Positions 37,554 through 48,122 of a stretch of 64,000 bases of DNA are shown piece after piece; the first letter of the stretch is position 1; every line of letters starts with the position of its first letter. The stretch comes from Halococcoides cellulosivorans. GTDB taxonomy: Archaea; Halobacteriota; Halobacteria; Halobacteriales; Haloarculaceae. The stretch is taken from positions 1,674,001 through 1,738,000 of the forward strand of contig NZ_CP028858.1 of the NCBI RefSeq assembly GCF_003058365.1, written 5' to 3'. Made by a program: the position numbers and the translations under genes. A model generated the notes under the pieces. It saw only the letters and a list, made by a program, of their open reading frames with translations, was not told the origin of the DNA and did not search any database.

Positions 37554-38033
37554 TTACCGATCGACGACGAGCAGCGCCACCCGTTCGAGTACGAGATCCG
37601 TGAGGTCACCGCGGGTCGCCGCGAGTTCGCTATCCGAAATCTCGAAATACGAGCGTACGCGCTCGCGATCGATCGCCTCGAAGACGGGACCGGGATCGAG
37701 CCAGTCGGCCGCCCGAAGCGTCTCGATCGCCGCCTCGGGGGCGACGACCGCGACGTCGTGGGCCTCGCTGTCCAGCCCCATCTCCAGGGCGCGATCGATC
37801 TGGCGACGCCCGGCGGCGTACAGCAGGATCTCAACCGCGGGATCGCGCGCGATCGCGTCACCGGCCGCGCGCTCGCGCTCGGCCAGTTCGACCGCGCGCG
37901 TAAGGTGCTCGCGCCCGACGAGATACCGGGCGTCGATGGCCTGTACCGGGCCGTCGTGGGCGTCGTCGATCGCCGCGATCGAATCGAGCGCCCGGTCACG
38001 ATGCCCGTCGAAGCGGCCGGTGACGATCGCCAT
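37554..38033 (-). CDS. cgi121: KEOPS complex subunit Cgi121
   Basis: A 159-aa Cgi121-family protein, a subunit of KEOPS, which makes N6-threonylcarbamoyladenosine at position 37 of ANN-decoding tRNAs. Cgi121 recruits the tRNA CCA end. Family features: QAIDARYLVGREHLTRAVEL near the start, AVEILLYAAGRRQIDRAL in the centre. Its start codon overlaps the stop of hel308 (TGATG), as in many archaea, so both are probably translated from one mRNA. Confidence 0.88.
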   Translation of the reverse strand: MAIVTGRFDGHRDRALDSIAAIDDAHDGPVQAIDARYLVGREHLTRAVELAERERAAGDAIARDPAVEILLYAAGRRQIDRALEMGLDSEAHDVAVVAPEAAIETLRAADWLDPGPVFEAIDRERVRSYFEISDSELAATRGDLTDLVLERVALLVVDR

Positions 38034-40306
38034 CAGAACTCACCCAGACTGGCCTGATCCTCGCTCGTGTCTCGATCGTCGCTGGCCGCCCCGGCGGACG
38101 TCTCGGCCCCCGAATCGCTCGATTCGATGGCCTCGCCGTCGGGCGTGACGGGTTCCACCTCGGACAGATCGGGGTCGGGGTGGCCGGCGTTTTCGAGGAT
38201 CGTCTCGGTCGTCAGGCGACGCCCCTCCAGCGCGCCGAGGACGACCCCCGGATCGGCCTCACGGACGTCTGCGGGCGATTCGAGACCGGCGTCGTGGAGG
38301 CGACGCGCGCGTTTCCGGCCGACCTCACTGATCCCCACGAGATCGAGCAGTTCCGCGCCGACCCCGTCGGCAACGCGCTGGCGAGCGCGAGCGATCGCGG
38401 GCCCGCAGTCCAGACCGGCCTCGGTCGCGAGCGATTCGGCCGCGCCGAGCAGCCACTCCGAAGTCTCGACTTTGCCCCGCAGATCGCCGGGCCCGACGTC
38501 GTACCGGTCGGTAATCTCCGATTCCTCGCACTCCTCGGCCCAGTCTTCGAGCAGGCGCGCGGTCTTGAGTGCGGACAGCCAGTCCTCGAACTGATCACCG
38601 AACTCGCTGGGTGTCGGCCCCAGGAGTTCGGCCTCGCGCTCGTAGAGTTCCTCGGTGTAGGTCTCGTCCTCGCCCGATCGGAGGTAGAGTTCGTACATAT
38701 CGGGCGTGCGCGCGACGAGGTGATAGAGGCCGAGTGCGGAGGGCTCGCCGTCGGCCGCGCGCAGGCCGTCGAGGACGACCGCCGCGCTCATCGGATCGAC
38801 ATAGAGTCGCGAGACGGTGTGGCCCAGGCCGGTCGCCGCGAGGCCGTCCGACCGGTCGAGAAAGTCCTGGCGCTCGAGATACGCGATCACGTCGTCGGTC
38901 ACGCGTTCGATCTGGGCGCGATCGGGGGTCTGAGTGGCATACAGCGTCCGATCCAGAAAGTCCAACAGTGTCGCCCGACTGTTCGCAAAGCCCGAGGCCA
39001 CGGTCGCGAGCACGTGCATCCGGAGCGCTGGCTCGGCGGCGAGTTTCGATCGGACGGGTTCGGGATCGGCCCAGACGTACCGATCGAACAGCTCTTCGAG
39101 TTCCTCGTGGCCCGAAGCGAGAAGGAGTGCTTCGCCGTAGGGATCCAGCCCGGGTCGGCCCGCCCGGCCACACATCTGGTGGACTTCGAGCACCGAGAGT
39201 GGGACCATCCCGCCCGCGGTGCCGTCGTAGCGTTGCCAGTCCCGCACGACGACCCGCCGCGCGGGAGTGTTCACGCCCGCGGCGAGCGTCGGCGTCGCGA
39301 CGACGGCCTTGCAGAGTCGCTCGCGAAAGGCGTCTTCGACGATCGCGCGGTGTTCGCTCGCCAGGCCTGCGTGATGAAACGCCGCGCCGTCTTCGAGCGC
39401 GTCGGCCAGGTCCGCGCTGGTGTCGGTGTCGCTGACCTGGCGGACCTCCTGAGCGAGCGTTTCGAGGCGGTCGCGCTCGCCGGGAGCGAGTTCCGACCCG
39501 GTCGTCCCGGCGAGACGCCGCGCGGCGGCCTCGGCGTTGCGCCTGGAGTTGACGAAGACCAGGGTCGAGCCGTCTTCCCGGATGGTCTCCCGGACGATCG
39601 CAGCAGTCTGGTTCTCGCCGGATTCGACCGCCAACTCGCGTTGGCTGCCGTCCTCGACGTGAACCGACTGGCCGTAGTGGACGCCCATCTGCAACTCGAT
39701 GGGCCGCCACTCGGAATCGACGAGTGCGGCGTCGAGCCAGTCGGCGAGTTCGCCCGCGTTCCCGATCGTCGCCGAGAGCGCGACCGTCTGGAGGTCGGGA
39801 TTGCGCTGTCTGAGCTTCGCGAGTGTGACCTCCAGCGTGGGGCCACGATTCCCGTCGTCGACCAGATGCACCTCGTCCGCGACGACGACCGAGAGGTCGT
39901 CGATCCAGGGCGCATCGTTGCGCACCAGCGAGTCCACCTTCTCCGAAGTCGCGACGACGAGATCGCAGTCCGCGAGCCACGCCCCCGACTCTTCGTAGCG
40001 CCCGGTGGCCACGCCGACGTCGATACCGTACGCTTCCAGATCGGCAAACGTATCGCGTTTCTCGCTCGCGAGCGCGCGCAAGGGGACGATATACAGTGCG
40101 GTGCCGTCGGCCAGGCGGGACGTGATCGCGAGTTCCGCGATCAGCGTCTTCCCGCTGGCGGTCGGCACGCTCGCGACCAGGTTCTCCGATTGTGTGACGC
40201 CGGCCTCGACCGCGGCGGCCTGGGGTGGGTACAACTCCTCGACGCCGCGCTCAGACAGCACCTCGGGGACCCACTCGGGCACGCCCGGGATCGCCGCGGG
40301 TTCCAT
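38033..40306 (-). CDS. hel308: ATP-dependent DNA helicase Hel308 (Hjm)
   Basis: A 757-aa Ski2-type superfamily 2 helicase that unwinds lagging-strand and forked DNA at stalled replication forks. Visible motifs: Q-motif [11 protein letters not shown], Walker [10 protein letters not shown] (~46-54), DEVH box [11 protein letters not shown], motif III LSATIGN, motif [12 protein letters not shown], and a C-terminal HhH region ([20 protein letters not shown]). The length is normal for haloarchaea, with an acidic C-terminal tail. Start taken at [13 protein letters not shown]. Its stop overlaps the start of cgi121. Confidence 0.95.
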   Translation of the reverse strand: MEPAAIPGVPEWVPEVLSERGVEELYPPQAAAVEAGVTQSENLVASVPTASGKTLIAELAITSRLADGTALYIVPLRALASEKRDTFADLEAYGIDVGVATGRYEESGAWLADCDLVVATSEKVDSLVRNDAPWIDDLSVVVADEVHLVDDGNRGPTLEVTLAKLRQRNPDLQTVALSATIGNAGELADWLDAALVDSEWRPIELQMGVHYGQSVHVEDGSQRELAVESGENQTAAIVRETIREDGSTLVFVNSRRNAEAAARRLAGTTGSELAPGERDRLETLAQEVRQVSDTDTSADLADALEDGAAFHHAGLASEHRAIVEDAFRERLCKAVVATPTLAAGVNTPARRVVVRDWQRYDGTAGGMVPLSVLEVHQMCGRAGRPGLDPYGEALLLASGHEELEELFDRYVWADPEPVRSKLAAEPALRMHVLATVASGFANSRATLLDFLDRTLYATQTPDRAQIERVTDDVIAYLERQDFLDRSDGLAATGLGHTVSRLYVDPMSAAVVLDGLRAADGEPSALGLYHLVARTPDMYELYLRSGEDETYTEELYEREAELLGPTPSEFGDQFEDWLSALKTARLLEDWAEECEESEITDRYDVGPGDLRGKVETSEWLLGAAESLATEAGLDCGPAIARARQRVADGVGAELLDLVGISEVGRKRARRLHDAGLESPADVREADPGVVLGALEGRRLTTETILENAGHPDPDLSEVEPVTPDGEAIESSDSGAETSAGAASDDRDTSEDQASLGEF

Positions 40307-40401
40307 AGCCGCCGTTGCGCTCGGTGGCCCTTCAGCCGTTCGTTTCGGTGGGTGTTTGATCCTGCCCAACGGCCGTGAGGAGTCGGCTCGTGAGTCAGCG
40401 C

Positions 40402-41004
40402 ATGGACCGACCGACTGCGGACCGACGCCAGTTTCTCGCGCTCGCGGGCGCGACCGCGACCACCGTCCTCGCCGGCTGTGACGGCGACGAGGGACAGACG
40501 CCGACCGAGACGACGATCCCCGACACGCTCACAAACCCGAGTTTCGAGAGCGGCCTCGACGGCTGGACGATCGGGCGAGACCTCCCCGAGGACCCGAACA
40601 ACGCCGGCGAACCGGTCGATTCGAGCGTCGCAGTGACCGATCGGGTGGCCAGCGACGGGGACCGCGCGCTGGCGTGTACGATCGACGGGAGCGCCGACGA
40701 CGGGACGGTCTGGGTCGAACAGCGGGTCGATCTGAGTGGCGTCAGCGAGGTCAGCGTCGACGGGTTCAGTGCCCAGGAGTCGTTCAACACGATCGCGAAA
40801 CTCGCGGTGTACGCGGGGCCGGACCCCGATGGCGATCTGACCGAAAGTGATTTCGACACCTCGAAAGCGACCGAGGATCACGAGGGCTGGGAGACCTACA
40901 CGTACGACGTCGATCACGACGGCCCGGGCCTGGTCGCGGTCGGCATCAGCGTCGTCTGGGAGACCGAGGTGACGCGCGTGCTCGACGACGTCCGTCTGGA
41001 CTGA
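40402..41004 (+). CDS. Tat-exported lipoprotein, carbohydrate-binding-module-like fold, function unknown
   Basis: A 200-aa predicted lipoprotein. Twin Arg ([10 protein letters not shown]) and lipobox LAGC (Cys ~26) mark Tat export and lipid anchoring, usual in haloarchaea. The mature domain begins [15 protein letters not shown], the typical opening of jelly-roll carbohydrate-binding-like (CBM4/CBM22-type or discoidin-like) domains, and ends in [21 protein letters not shown], the matching last strand. Binding partner unknown. It is divergent from hel308 with a ~95-nt shared promoter region. Confidence 0.75.
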   Translation: MDRPTADRRQFLALAGATATTVLAGCDGDEGQTPTETTIPDTLTNPSFESGLDGWTIGRDLPEDPNNAGEPVDSSVAVTDRVASDGDRALACTIDGSADDGTVWVEQRVDLSGVSEVSVDGFSAQESFNTIAKLAVYAGPDPDGDLTESDFDTSKATEDHEGWETYTYDVDHDGPGLVAVGISVVWETEVTRVLDDVRLD

Positions 41005-41170
41005 TCGCCGTCGCTACTCGATCAGGAAAAAGAGGAGTGTGTGACCCACCCGATCGAAGGGGCCGATCGGATGTGAAGGTGAGCCACCCGGAGTGAAAGT
41101 GAAATCGCACGCCAGCGCGCCGGTCGATCGAGCGCGTCTGACGCGTGTCCGACGGTGGTCCGTGCGAATT

Positions 41171-42310
41171 TCAGCGGTCGTCGATCCGCGTAAAGGACTG
41201 TTCGTCGGGCCCGACGTACCGCGCCCGCGGGCGGATGAGGCGATTGTCCTCGCGGTATTCGAGGACGTTCGCGACCCACCCGCCGACGCGCGACATGGCG
41301 AAGATGGGTGTATAGATGTCGATCGGGATGCCCATCTCGTAGTACATCGACGCCGAGTAGAAATCGACGTTCGGCGCGATCCCGACCTCTTTGTCCATGA
41401 ACTCCTCGATGGCGCGACTGTACGAGTACCACTTGAGTTCGCCCGCGGCGTTGCCCAGCGCCTTCGATTTCGCGCTGAGGATCTTCGCGCGCGGGTCTTT
41501 GACGTCGTAGACGCGGTGGCCGAAGCCAGGGATGCGCCGGCCACTCTCAAGGGCCTCGCGGGCCCACTCGACTGCGGAGCGGTCGCTCTCGTCGACCTCC
41601 TGGAGCATCCGCATGACGTTCTGGTTCGCGCCGCCGTGGAGGTCGCCTTTGAGCGTCCCGATCGCACTCGTGACGCCGCTGTAGACGTCCGATTCGGTGG
41701 AGACGGTCACCATCGCGGCGAACGTCGAGGCGTTGATGCCGTGGTCGGCGTGGACCACCAGCGCCATGTCGAAGACGTCCGCGAGCGTCTGGTCGGGGAC
41801 CTCGCCGTCGAGCATGTACAGAAAGTTCGCGGCGTGATCTAAGTCTTCACGCGGCTCGACCGGTTCCGACCCGTCGCGCAGGCGCTTGTAGGCGGCGACG
41901 ATCGTCGGCATCTTTGCGGTGATGCGACGACCCATGTGGCGGGTAAGTTCGGCGTCGTCGGTCGCGCTGTCTCCGTTCTCGGGGTCGTACGCCGAGAGCA
42001 TCGAGACGGCGGTCCGCAGCGCCGCCATCGGGTTTTCCTCGCGCGCAGCGAGTTCCCGGACCGTCTCGATCACACCCGGGTCGACCGATCGCTCGGCGGC
42101 CATGCGCTCGCGAAAGGTCGCCAGTTCGCTCTCCGTAGGGAGCGACCCCTCCCAGAGGAGCGCGAGCGTCTCTTCGAAACTGGCGTTGCGCGCCAGCACG
42201 TCGATCGGATAGCCCCGGTACCGAAGCGTGCCCGCCTCGCCGTCGATGAAGGAGAGCGACGACTCCGTGACCAGCACGTCCTCGAGCCCCTTCGCGAGCT
42301 CGTCAGTCAT
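41171..42310 (-). CDS. citZ: Citrate synthase
   Basis: A 379-aa citrate synthase joining oxaloacetate and acetyl-CoA at the entry to the TCA cycle. The catalytic His is in VVHADHGINASTF, the second substrate His in IPGFGHRVYDVKDPRA, and the Asp in VDFYSASMYYEMGIP. The length fits the short archaeal/Gram-positive type. The start at MTDELAKGLEDVLV is the usual N-terminus; the frame is open further upstream. It may also function as a methylcitrate synthase, which sequence alone cannot separate. Confidence 0.95.
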   Translation of the reverse strand: MTDELAKGLEDVLVTESSLSFIDGEAGTLRYRGYPIDVLARNASFEETLALLWEGSLPTESELATFRERMAAERSVDPGVIETVRELAAREENPMAALRTAVSMLSAYDPENGDSATDDAELTRHMGRRITAKMPTIVAAYKRLRDGSEPVEPREDLDHAANFLYMLDGEVPDQTLADVFDMALVVHADHGINASTFAAMVTVSTESDVYSGVTSAIGTLKGDLHGGANQNVMRMLQEVDESDRSAVEWAREALESGRRIPGFGHRVYDVKDPRAKILSAKSKALGNAAGELKWYSYSRAIEEFMDKEVGIAPNVDFYSASMYYEMGIPIDIYTPIFAMSRVGGWVANVLEYREDNRLIRPRARYVGPDEQSFTRIDDR

Positions 42311-42416
42311 GGCGTACAGTTCCCACGCGGAAAGAAAAACATTGGCGTTTGTCGAGCCCACCACAGGAAACGAGAACATTCGGCAGTTCTTGCCGATCGG
42401 GGTGAACGCTCGCCAC

Positions 42417-42782
42417 TCACACCATCGCGACGACGTTGATCGCCGCCACCACGTTCCAGAGCACGGCCAGGCCGAGCGCGGCGGCGTACCCGAAATCGAC
42501 TCGATAGAGCCGTAAGCCGACCGCGACGGCGACGATGGGCACCTTGAGCCCCACGAGTGCCGCCGGACCCCACACCGAGATCCCCCACCGCATCAGCGGG
42601 TTCCCCTCGGTGAGCCCCGCTTCGAGTCCGACCGTCGTGGTGGCCATGTCTGCCACGAGGCCCGCCAGAACGGCCCCCCACAGCAGGAGTTCGATCCGAC
42701 CAGCCGTGACGGACTGGTCGATTCGGTGACGATACCGCTCGACGGCATTGGTTGCGCGCTCGACTGTGTACTCGGAATTCAT
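42417..42782 (-). CDS. DUF5658-like membrane protein
   Basis: A 121-aa membrane protein with about three to four hydrophobic segments (~32-50, ~68-88, ~95-120) and the pattern LVADMATTTVGLEAGLTEGN-P between the first two, which I associate with DUF5658 (conserved D..TT.....G..E.NP). Function unknown. It is 106 nt upstream of the citrate synthase start on the same strand, so possibly cotranscribed. Confidence 0.65.
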   Translation of the reverse strand: MNSEYTVERATNAVERYRHRIDQSVTAGRIELLLWGAVLAGLVADMATTTVGLEAGLTEGNPLMRWGISVWGPAALVGLKVPIVAVAVGLRLYRVDFGYAAALGLAVLWNVVAAINVVAMV

Positions 42783-42931
42783 CGATCCACCCCGGCTCGC
42801 CCGTCCCCCCGGACGAACGATCCTAAATTAACAAAGCGGATTACTGAACAAAACGTTGTCGATCGAATGTGGATGACTCGCACGGGTATGCCGGCCGCGC
42901 CACCCACCGAATTCCGAACCGAGGCCGACGG

Positions 42932-43759
42932 TCAGTCAGTCGTCGAGTCGACCCGATCGCGCCCGCCGTCGATCGCCCCGGCTTTGAGTGCGGCGGCTTT
43001 CTCGCGTACCTCCTGGGCGACCGTGTCGATCGAGCGATCCTCGCTCGCGCCCCGAGCGACGATGTCGACGAGTGCGGAGCCGACGATGATGCCGTCGGCC
43101 CCACCAGCGACGATGTCGCGGGCGTGTTCGCGCGTCTTGATCCCGAACCCGACGGCTTTCGGGACCGGCCAGTCCGCGACGCGCGCGAGTGTCGCGCCGG
43201 TCTGATCCGAGACGTCGTCGCGAGCGCCCGTCACGCCCAGTCGCGCCTGGACGTAGACGTACCCCGAGGTCACTTCGCGCATGGTCGCGAGGCGATCGTC
43301 GGTCGTCGTCGGCGCGACGATGAAGATCAGATCCAGGCCGAACTCGTCACACGCCTCACGCAACGGCCCGGCCTCCTCGGCGGGCAGATCCGGCACGACG
43401 AAGCCCGCGATCCCCGCCTCGGCCGCCCGTTCGACGAACGACCGCGGCCCGTCGCTGTCGCCGTACTGATACAGGAGGTTGTAGTAGGTCATACAGACGA
43501 CCGGCACGTCGATGTCCAACTCCTCGACAAAAGTAAAGTAGCGATCGGGCGTCATCCCCGCCTGAAGCGCGCGCACGATCGCGGACTGGATCGTCGGCCC
43601 TTCCGCGATCGGTTCCGAAAAGGGCAGGCCGAGTTCGATGACGTCCGCGCCGCCCTCGGCGAGCGCCTCGACGTAGGCTTTCGACGATTCGCGGTCGGGA
43701 TCGCCCGCGACGAGATACGGAACGAAGGCTGGCTCGTCGAACACGCCGTCGAGGCTCAT
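42932..43759 (-). CDS. trpA: Tryptophan synthase alpha chain
   Basis: A 275-aa TIM-barrel subunit that splits indole-3-glycerol phosphate to indole. The catalytic Glu is Glu42 ([10 protein letters not shown]). The substrate loop reads [12 protein letters not shown]: the canonical FSDPLADGPTIQ has Asp at both places, and the second Asp takes part in catalysis, so this is a conservative D-to-E change at Glu53. The phosphate-binding [11 protein letters not shown] and [10 protein letters not shown] are intact. Its ATG overlaps the trpB stop (ATGA), so translation is coupled. Third and last gene of trpCBA. Confidence 0.95.
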   Translation of the reverse strand: MSLDGVFDEPAFVPYLVAGDPDRESSKAYVEALAEGGADVIELGLPFSEPIAEGPTIQSAIVRALQAGMTPDRYFTFVEELDIDVPVVCMTYYNLLYQYGDSDGPRSFVERAAEAGIAGFVVPDLPAEEAGPLREACDEFGLDLIFIVAPTTTDDRLATMREVTSGYVYVQARLGVTGARDDVSDQTGATLARVADWPVPKAVGFGIKTREHARDIVAGGADGIIVGSALVDIVARGASEDRSIDTVAQEVREKAAALKAGAIDGGRDRVDSTTD

Positions 43760-45060
43760 CGCTCGCCCTCCGCGCCCTCGGTCGGGTCGTCGAGCGCCGC
43801 CGCGGCGTCCAGATCACGGTCGCGCGTCTGCTCGATGACCGTTTCGAGGTCCTTGTCACCACGACCCGAGACGTTGACGATCGTCGTCTCACCGAGCGCG
43901 TCGGGATGTGCTTCGAGGTACGCGAACGCGTGGGCGGTCTCCAGCGCGGGGATGATCCCCTCCAGGCGGGAGACGCGATGGAACGCTTCGAGCGCGTCGT
44001 CGTCGTCGACGTTCGCAGCCTGCACCCGCCCGGTGTCGACGAGGTGGGCGAGTTCCGGGCCGACCCCCGAGTAGTCCAGGCCGGCCGAGACGCTGTGGGA
44101 TTCGAGGATCTGGCCGTCCGCGTCCTGCAGGAGTTTCGTGCGCGCGCCGTGGAGGACGCCCTCGTCGCCGGTCGACAGCGTCGCGGAGTTGGGCGCGACG
44201 CCGCGCTCCTCGTCGACCTCCAGCGACGAGCCGCCGGCTTCGACGGCGATCAGGTCCACGTGGTCTCGCGGGCGCTGCCCGCTCGAATCGTCCGCGGAAC
44301 GTGGTTCCGCGCAGTCGTCTCGGAACTCGTGGAACGCGCCCATCGTGTTCGACCCGCCGCCCGCACACGCGACGACCGAGTCGGGCAGCCCCCCAGTCTT
44401 CTCGCGGATCTGTTCGCGGGCCTCCTCGCCGATGATCGACTGGAAGTCCCGGACCATCTCGGGGAACGGGTCCGGCCCGACGATCGATCCGATGACGTAG
44501 TGGGTGTCCTCGACGTTACTCGCCCAGTCGCGCATCGTCTCGGAGATGGCCTCCTTGAGCGTCCCCCGCCCGGTCGTCACGGGCGTGACGGTCGCACCGT
44601 TGAGACGCATCCGCTGGACGTTGGGCCGCTGACGTTCCATGTCGGTCTCGCCCATGTACACCTCACAGGGCATGCCCAGATGGGCGGCCGCCATCGCCGT
44701 CGCAGTGCCGTGCTGGCCTGCCCCGGTCTCGGCGATGATCCGGTCTTTGCCCATGTACTTCGCGAGCAAGACCTGTCCGAGCGCGTTGTTCAGTTTGTGC
44801 GCACCGCCGTGCAGCAGGTCCTCGCGTTTGAGATAGACGTTCGTGTCGTATCGGTCGCTCAGCGCCTCGGCGTACTGCAACGGCGTCGGTCGGCCCCCGA
44901 AGTCCGCGAGTCGATCGCGAAGTTCCGTCGGAAAGTCGTCGGCCCCGTCCAGAACGTATCGTTCGTAGGCCTCACGCAGTTCTTCGATGGCCGGCATGAG
45001 CGCCTCCGGCACGTACTGGCCGCCGTATCGTCCGAATTTGCCGTCGTGTGAGTCTGTCAT
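43756..45060 (-). CDS. trpB: Tryptophan synthase beta chain
   Basis: A 434-aa PLP enzyme that condenses indole and serine to tryptophan. The PLP lysine is Lys89 in [15 protein letters not shown]. The phosphate loop [15 protein letters not shown] and N-terminal [17 protein letters not shown] are typical of the main TrpB1 type that pairs with TrpA. A short acidic insert follows the GGGSN loop (~245-270), and the C-terminus is an acidic tail, both common in halophiles. It lies 10 nt downstream of trpC. Confidence 0.97.
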   Translation of the reverse strand: MTDSHDGKFGRYGGQYVPEALMPAIEELREAYERYVLDGADDFPTELRDRLADFGGRPTPLQYAEALSDRYDTNVYLKREDLLHGGAHKLNNALGQVLLAKYMGKDRIIAETGAGQHGTATAMAAAHLGMPCEVYMGETDMERQRPNVQRMRLNGATVTPVTTGRGTLKEAISETMRDWASNVEDTHYVIGSIVGPDPFPEMVRDFQSIIGEEAREQIREKTGGLPDSVVACAGGGSNTMGAFHEFRDDCAEPRSADDSSGQRPRDHVDLIAVEAGGSSLEVDEERGVAPNSATLSTGDEGVLHGARTKLLQDADGQILESHSVSAGLDYSGVGPELAHLVDTGRVQAANVDDDDALEAFHRVSRLEGIIPALETAHAFAYLEAHPDALGETTIVNVSGRGDKDLETVIEQTRDRDLDAAAALDDPTEGAEGER

Positions 45061-45070
45061 GAATGTATGC

Positions 45071-45871
45071 TCAGTGTGTTCGCTCGGTCTCAGCGTCGGG
45101 ACAGGTTGCCCCGACGAGTCGTTCGGTCGTCGCCTCGATGGGCCCGCTCATGATCGCTGACCCGACGAGCAGGCCGTCTGCCCCCGCCTCGCACATCCGT
45201 GTCACGTCGTCGGGCGTCGCGATCCCGCTCTCTGCGATCGACGTGACGTCCTCGGGAATCGCGGGCGCGACCCGTTCGACGGTGCCCAGATCGACCGTGA
45301 GTTCGGCCAGATCGCGGTTGTTCACACCGACGATCGTGGCTCCGGCGTCGAGTGCCTCGTCGAGTTCCGCCCGGGAATGGGTTTCGACGAGCACCTGAAA
45401 CCCGCGCTCGCGGGCCGCGTCGATCAGGTCGGCCAGGTCGTCGGTGCCCGTTTCGTCCAGAAAGCGCACGATCAGCAGGACGACATCGGCCGCGACGGCG
45501 TCGAGTTGGGCCTCCCTGACGACGAAGTCCTTCCGGAGGACCGGGACGTCGACCGCCGCGCGCACCCGGTCGAGTGTCTCGGGAGACCCCCCGAAGTGCT
45601 CGGGTTCGGTCAGCACCGACAGGGCGGCCGCGCCGCCCGCGACCATCGCCTCCGCCGCGGCGACCGGATCGGTCTCGCGAACGCCGTCGGTCGTCGGACT
45701 CGTCGGCTTCACCTCTGCAATCACGGGGACGCGACCGTCGGCGCGGGCCGCCGCGAACGCGTCCGGAAGCGATCGTGCGTCGGCGGCGATCCGATCGGCC
45801 TCGACGGTCCGCTCGCGTGCGGCGTCGAGGATCGACCGGACGGCCGGATCGATCTCGTCATCAGCCACCAT
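45071..45871 (-). CDS. trpC: Indole-3-glycerol phosphate synthase
   Basis: A 266-aa TIM-barrel enzyme converting CdRP to indole-3-glycerol phosphate. The N-terminal part [16 protein letters not shown] corresponds to the catalytic Lys/Ser-Pro region (KxxSP), [15 protein letters not shown] contains the general acid Lys, and [11 protein letters not shown] and [10 protein letters not shown] are later barrel motifs. It is the first gene of trpCBA; the other trp genes are not in this window. Its promoter is covered by three phased GTACA repeats. Confidence 0.95.
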   Translation of the reverse strand: MVADDEIDPAVRSILDAARERTVEADRIAADARSLPDAFAAARADGRVPVIAEVKPTSPTTDGVRETDPVAAAEAMVAGGAAALSVLTEPEHFGGSPETLDRVRAAVDVPVLRKDFVVREAQLDAVAADVVLLIVRFLDETGTDDLADLIDAARERGFQVLVETHSRAELDEALDAGATIVGVNNRDLAELTVDLGTVERVAPAIPEDVTSIAESGIATPDDVTRMCEAGADGLLVGSAIMSGPIEATTERLVGATCPDAETERTH

Positions 45872-45875
45872 TGTA

Positions 45876-45900
45876 GTACACTAACGTACACTCCTGTACA
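45876..45900 (-). promoter_or_regulatory. TRP-box-like operator: three GTACA boxes at 10-bp spacing
   Basis: GTACA occurs at 45876-45880, 45886-45890 and 45896-45900, exactly 10 bp apart, so all face the same side of the helix. The distal copy is a full TGTACA. The array starts 5 nt upstream of the trpC ATG and reaches a TTTTGTA promoter element ~26-32 nt upstream. TGTACA is the TRP box bound by TrpY in Methanothermobacter. The binding protein in this organism is unknown. Confidence 0.6.
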
Positions 45901-46007
45901 AAAGAGTTGCGGGTCGTTCGCGATTCCGATGCAGGCACACATTCCAAGTCGTCGATTCACGGCAAATATTGACTAATTTTATGCTGATAGCAGTAGAATA
46001 CGATGCT

Positions 46008-48122
46008 ATGGTCGAAGAGCCCGACAACGACGACCGGGTGTTCGATTCGATCGACAGCGGGTTCGATTCGATCGACAGACGGTCCGTACTGTACGCGCTG
46101 GGGGCGACCGGTGGCGCTGGCGTCTTTGGGTCGGGGCTGGCCACGGCGGCGAGTGACGACTCCACGACGACCCCGACACCCGACTTCGAGGTCGTCGAGA
46201 CGTCGCTGGACGTGGGAACTGAGGGCCTCATCGGAAGCCACTACCGCAACGAGGTGTCGATCACCGTCGACGGGACGACGGTCCATCTGGAGGGCCGGAT
46301 CGTCTACGATCGCACCGACGAGCCAACACTCGACGTGACCGTCATCGGCGGAACCCTGCTCGTGACCGTCGGGAGTACCCCCGGCGACGAGGATGAGACG
46401 GTCATCATGACCAGGTATACCGCCGAGATCGAACTCACGGGCGAACCGGAGACGGTCTACGTCGAACACGACCCGGCCGCCCCCGAGGTTTCCTATGCGA
46501 ACAGCTGGCACGCCGATTCGGTGATCGTCTCCGACTCGATCGAGACCGTCGATCGCTCGGAAACGGATCTCGTCGGATCGACCGGCGTGACCGTCGAGGA
46601 CACGCGCGTCCGGATCGACGGCCGACTGCTCGCGACCGCCGCCGACGATCCAACACTCGCCACGGCGTATCACGACGGTGATCTCGCGGTGACGATCGGA
46701 ATCGACGGCGGGATGACCGCCGAGAGCCAGATCGACGAATCGATCCGATACGTCGCGACGATCGATCTCTCCGAGGCCCCCGACTCGGTCGACGTGGCCC
46801 ACGATCGATCGCTCGTCGACCCCAAGCAGTCCCGCGTTCGCGTTCACTGGCCGGGCCCCGGCATCGTCGACCACTCGATCGAACGCACGGGCGTCGACGC
46901 GTCGAATCCGACGGATCGCGCTGCGATCACAGTCTCGGGGACGGACGTCACGATACGGGGCGAGATCGTCAGCGACGGGAAAAACGACCGACCGAAAGCG
47001 ACGGCCCAATTCTCCGATGGAACACTCTCGGTCGACGTCGCGACCGCAGACGGTGTCGCGGTCTCAGACGACCTCGACGGCGACAGAGACGCCTGGGGAA
47101 TCGAGTATCGCCAGGAGATCGCACTCGACTCGATGCCCGAGCAGGTCTACGTCGACCACGCCAACACTGCTGGACTCCGGTCGTGGCGGTCGGCGGGTGT
47201 CGAGGATACGACGATCGAAAAGACCGGCGAGACGATGCCCGGCCCGAACCAGGTCGAAGACGACGCGACGATCACCTGTAACGGTTCGACGGTCGAGATC
47301 ACCGGCCAGATCGTCGCACCGGGTGGCGAGTGCTTCGAACCGTCGATCGAGGCGGCCACGAACGCAGATGGATCGCGCGCGTTCGTCCAGATCGGGACGG
47401 TCGCTCCTGTGGGTGCCGTCTGCGTCGAGAATCCCAGCGAAGTGGAATACGCGGCCAGCGTCGAACTGGCAGAGCCACCACAGACGGTGGCCGTCGTCCA
47501 CGGCGATCGATCGAGCACGGACGGGACGCGAGGCTGGCGATTTCTCGAACGCTGGTGGGTCGATCCGATCGAGACGGTGACGACGACCTGGTTCGATGAG
47601 AGAGGCTGTACGCCCGACACGCCACCCGCGAGCGCGTCGATCACCGTCACCGACGCGACCGTTCGCATCGACGGGACGACGAGTTACGCACGGCAGTATC
47701 CACCACTCGCGGACGTGGCCGTCGACGACGGGCGAGTCGACGTTGGCTTCGCCCCGAAAGAGCCCGGGGCGAAAAATCTCCATACCGACTGTATCTACGC
47801 CGCGGACTACGCCATCGAGATCGAACTCGCGGACGCACTCTCGACCCTCAAACTCGCGTATTCGAGCCCCAACGGATCCGTCGAGAAACGGTGGCCCTCG
47901 ACCGACCTCGATCCGGTCGACGGAACGGTGCCGGGCGATATCGACGGCGACGGCCTCCACGAAGATTTCTCGGGCGACGGCGAACTGAACTTCCCGGACG
48001 TGAACGCGTTCTTCCAGCACACCGAGACTGCGGCGGTCCAGGACCACCCCGACGCCTACGATTTCACCGGTGACGGCACGGTCGACTCACAGGACGTCCT
48101 CGCGCTGTTCGAGATGGTCTGA
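46008..48122 (+). CDS. Tat-exported multi-repeat protein with C-terminal dockerin domain
   Basis: A 704-aa secreted protein. The Tat signal is DRRSVLYALGATGGAGVFGS with cleavage near ATAAS. Then come about five divergent repeats of ~115 residues, each with a core like 'VSITVDGTTVHLEGRIVYD...PTLDVTVIGGTLLVTV...YTAEIELTGEPETVYVEHD' (described here in parts), pointing to a string of beta sandwiches. The C-terminal ~60 residues are a dockerin: DIDGDGLHEDFSGDG, FPDVNAFFQHTET, and DFTGDGTVDSQDVLALF. It is a longer paralogue of the 14702-16183 protein; the repeat unit is unknown to me. An AATTTTAT box lies 26-33 nt upstream of the chosen ATG; an in-frame ATG also exists nine codons earlier. Confidence 0.8.
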   Translation: MVEEPDNDDRVFDSIDSGFDSIDRRSVLYALGATGGAGVFGSGLATAASDDSTTTPTPDFEVVETSLDVGTEGLIGSHYRNEVSITVDGTTVHLEGRIVYDRTDEPTLDVTVIGGTLLVTVGSTPGDEDETVIMTRYTAEIELTGEPETVYVEHDPAAPEVSYANSWHADSVIVSDSIETVDRSETDLVGSTGVTVEDTRVRIDGRLLATAADDPTLATAYHDGDLAVTIGIDGGMTAESQIDESIRYVATIDLSEAPDSVDVAHDRSLVDPKQSRVRVHWPGPGIVDHSIERTGVDASNPTDRAAITVSGTDVTIRGEIVSDGKNDRPKATAQFSDGTLSVDVATADGVAVSDDLDGDRDAWGIEYRQEIALDSMPEQVYVDHANTAGLRSWRSAGVEDTTIEKTGETMPGPNQVEDDATITCNGSTVEITGQIVAPGGECFEPSIEAATNADGSRAFVQIGTVAPVGAVCVENPSEVEYAASVELAEPPQTVAVVHGDRSSTDGTRGWRFLERWWVDPIETVTTTWFDERGCTPDTPPASASITVTDATVRIDGTTSYARQYPPLADVAVDDGRVDVGFAPKEPGAKNLHTDCIYAADYAIEIELADALSTLKLAYSSPNGSVEKRWPSTDLDPVDGTVPGDIDGDGLHEDFSGDGELNFPDVNAFFQHTETAAVQDHPDAYDFTGDGTVDSQDVLALFEMV

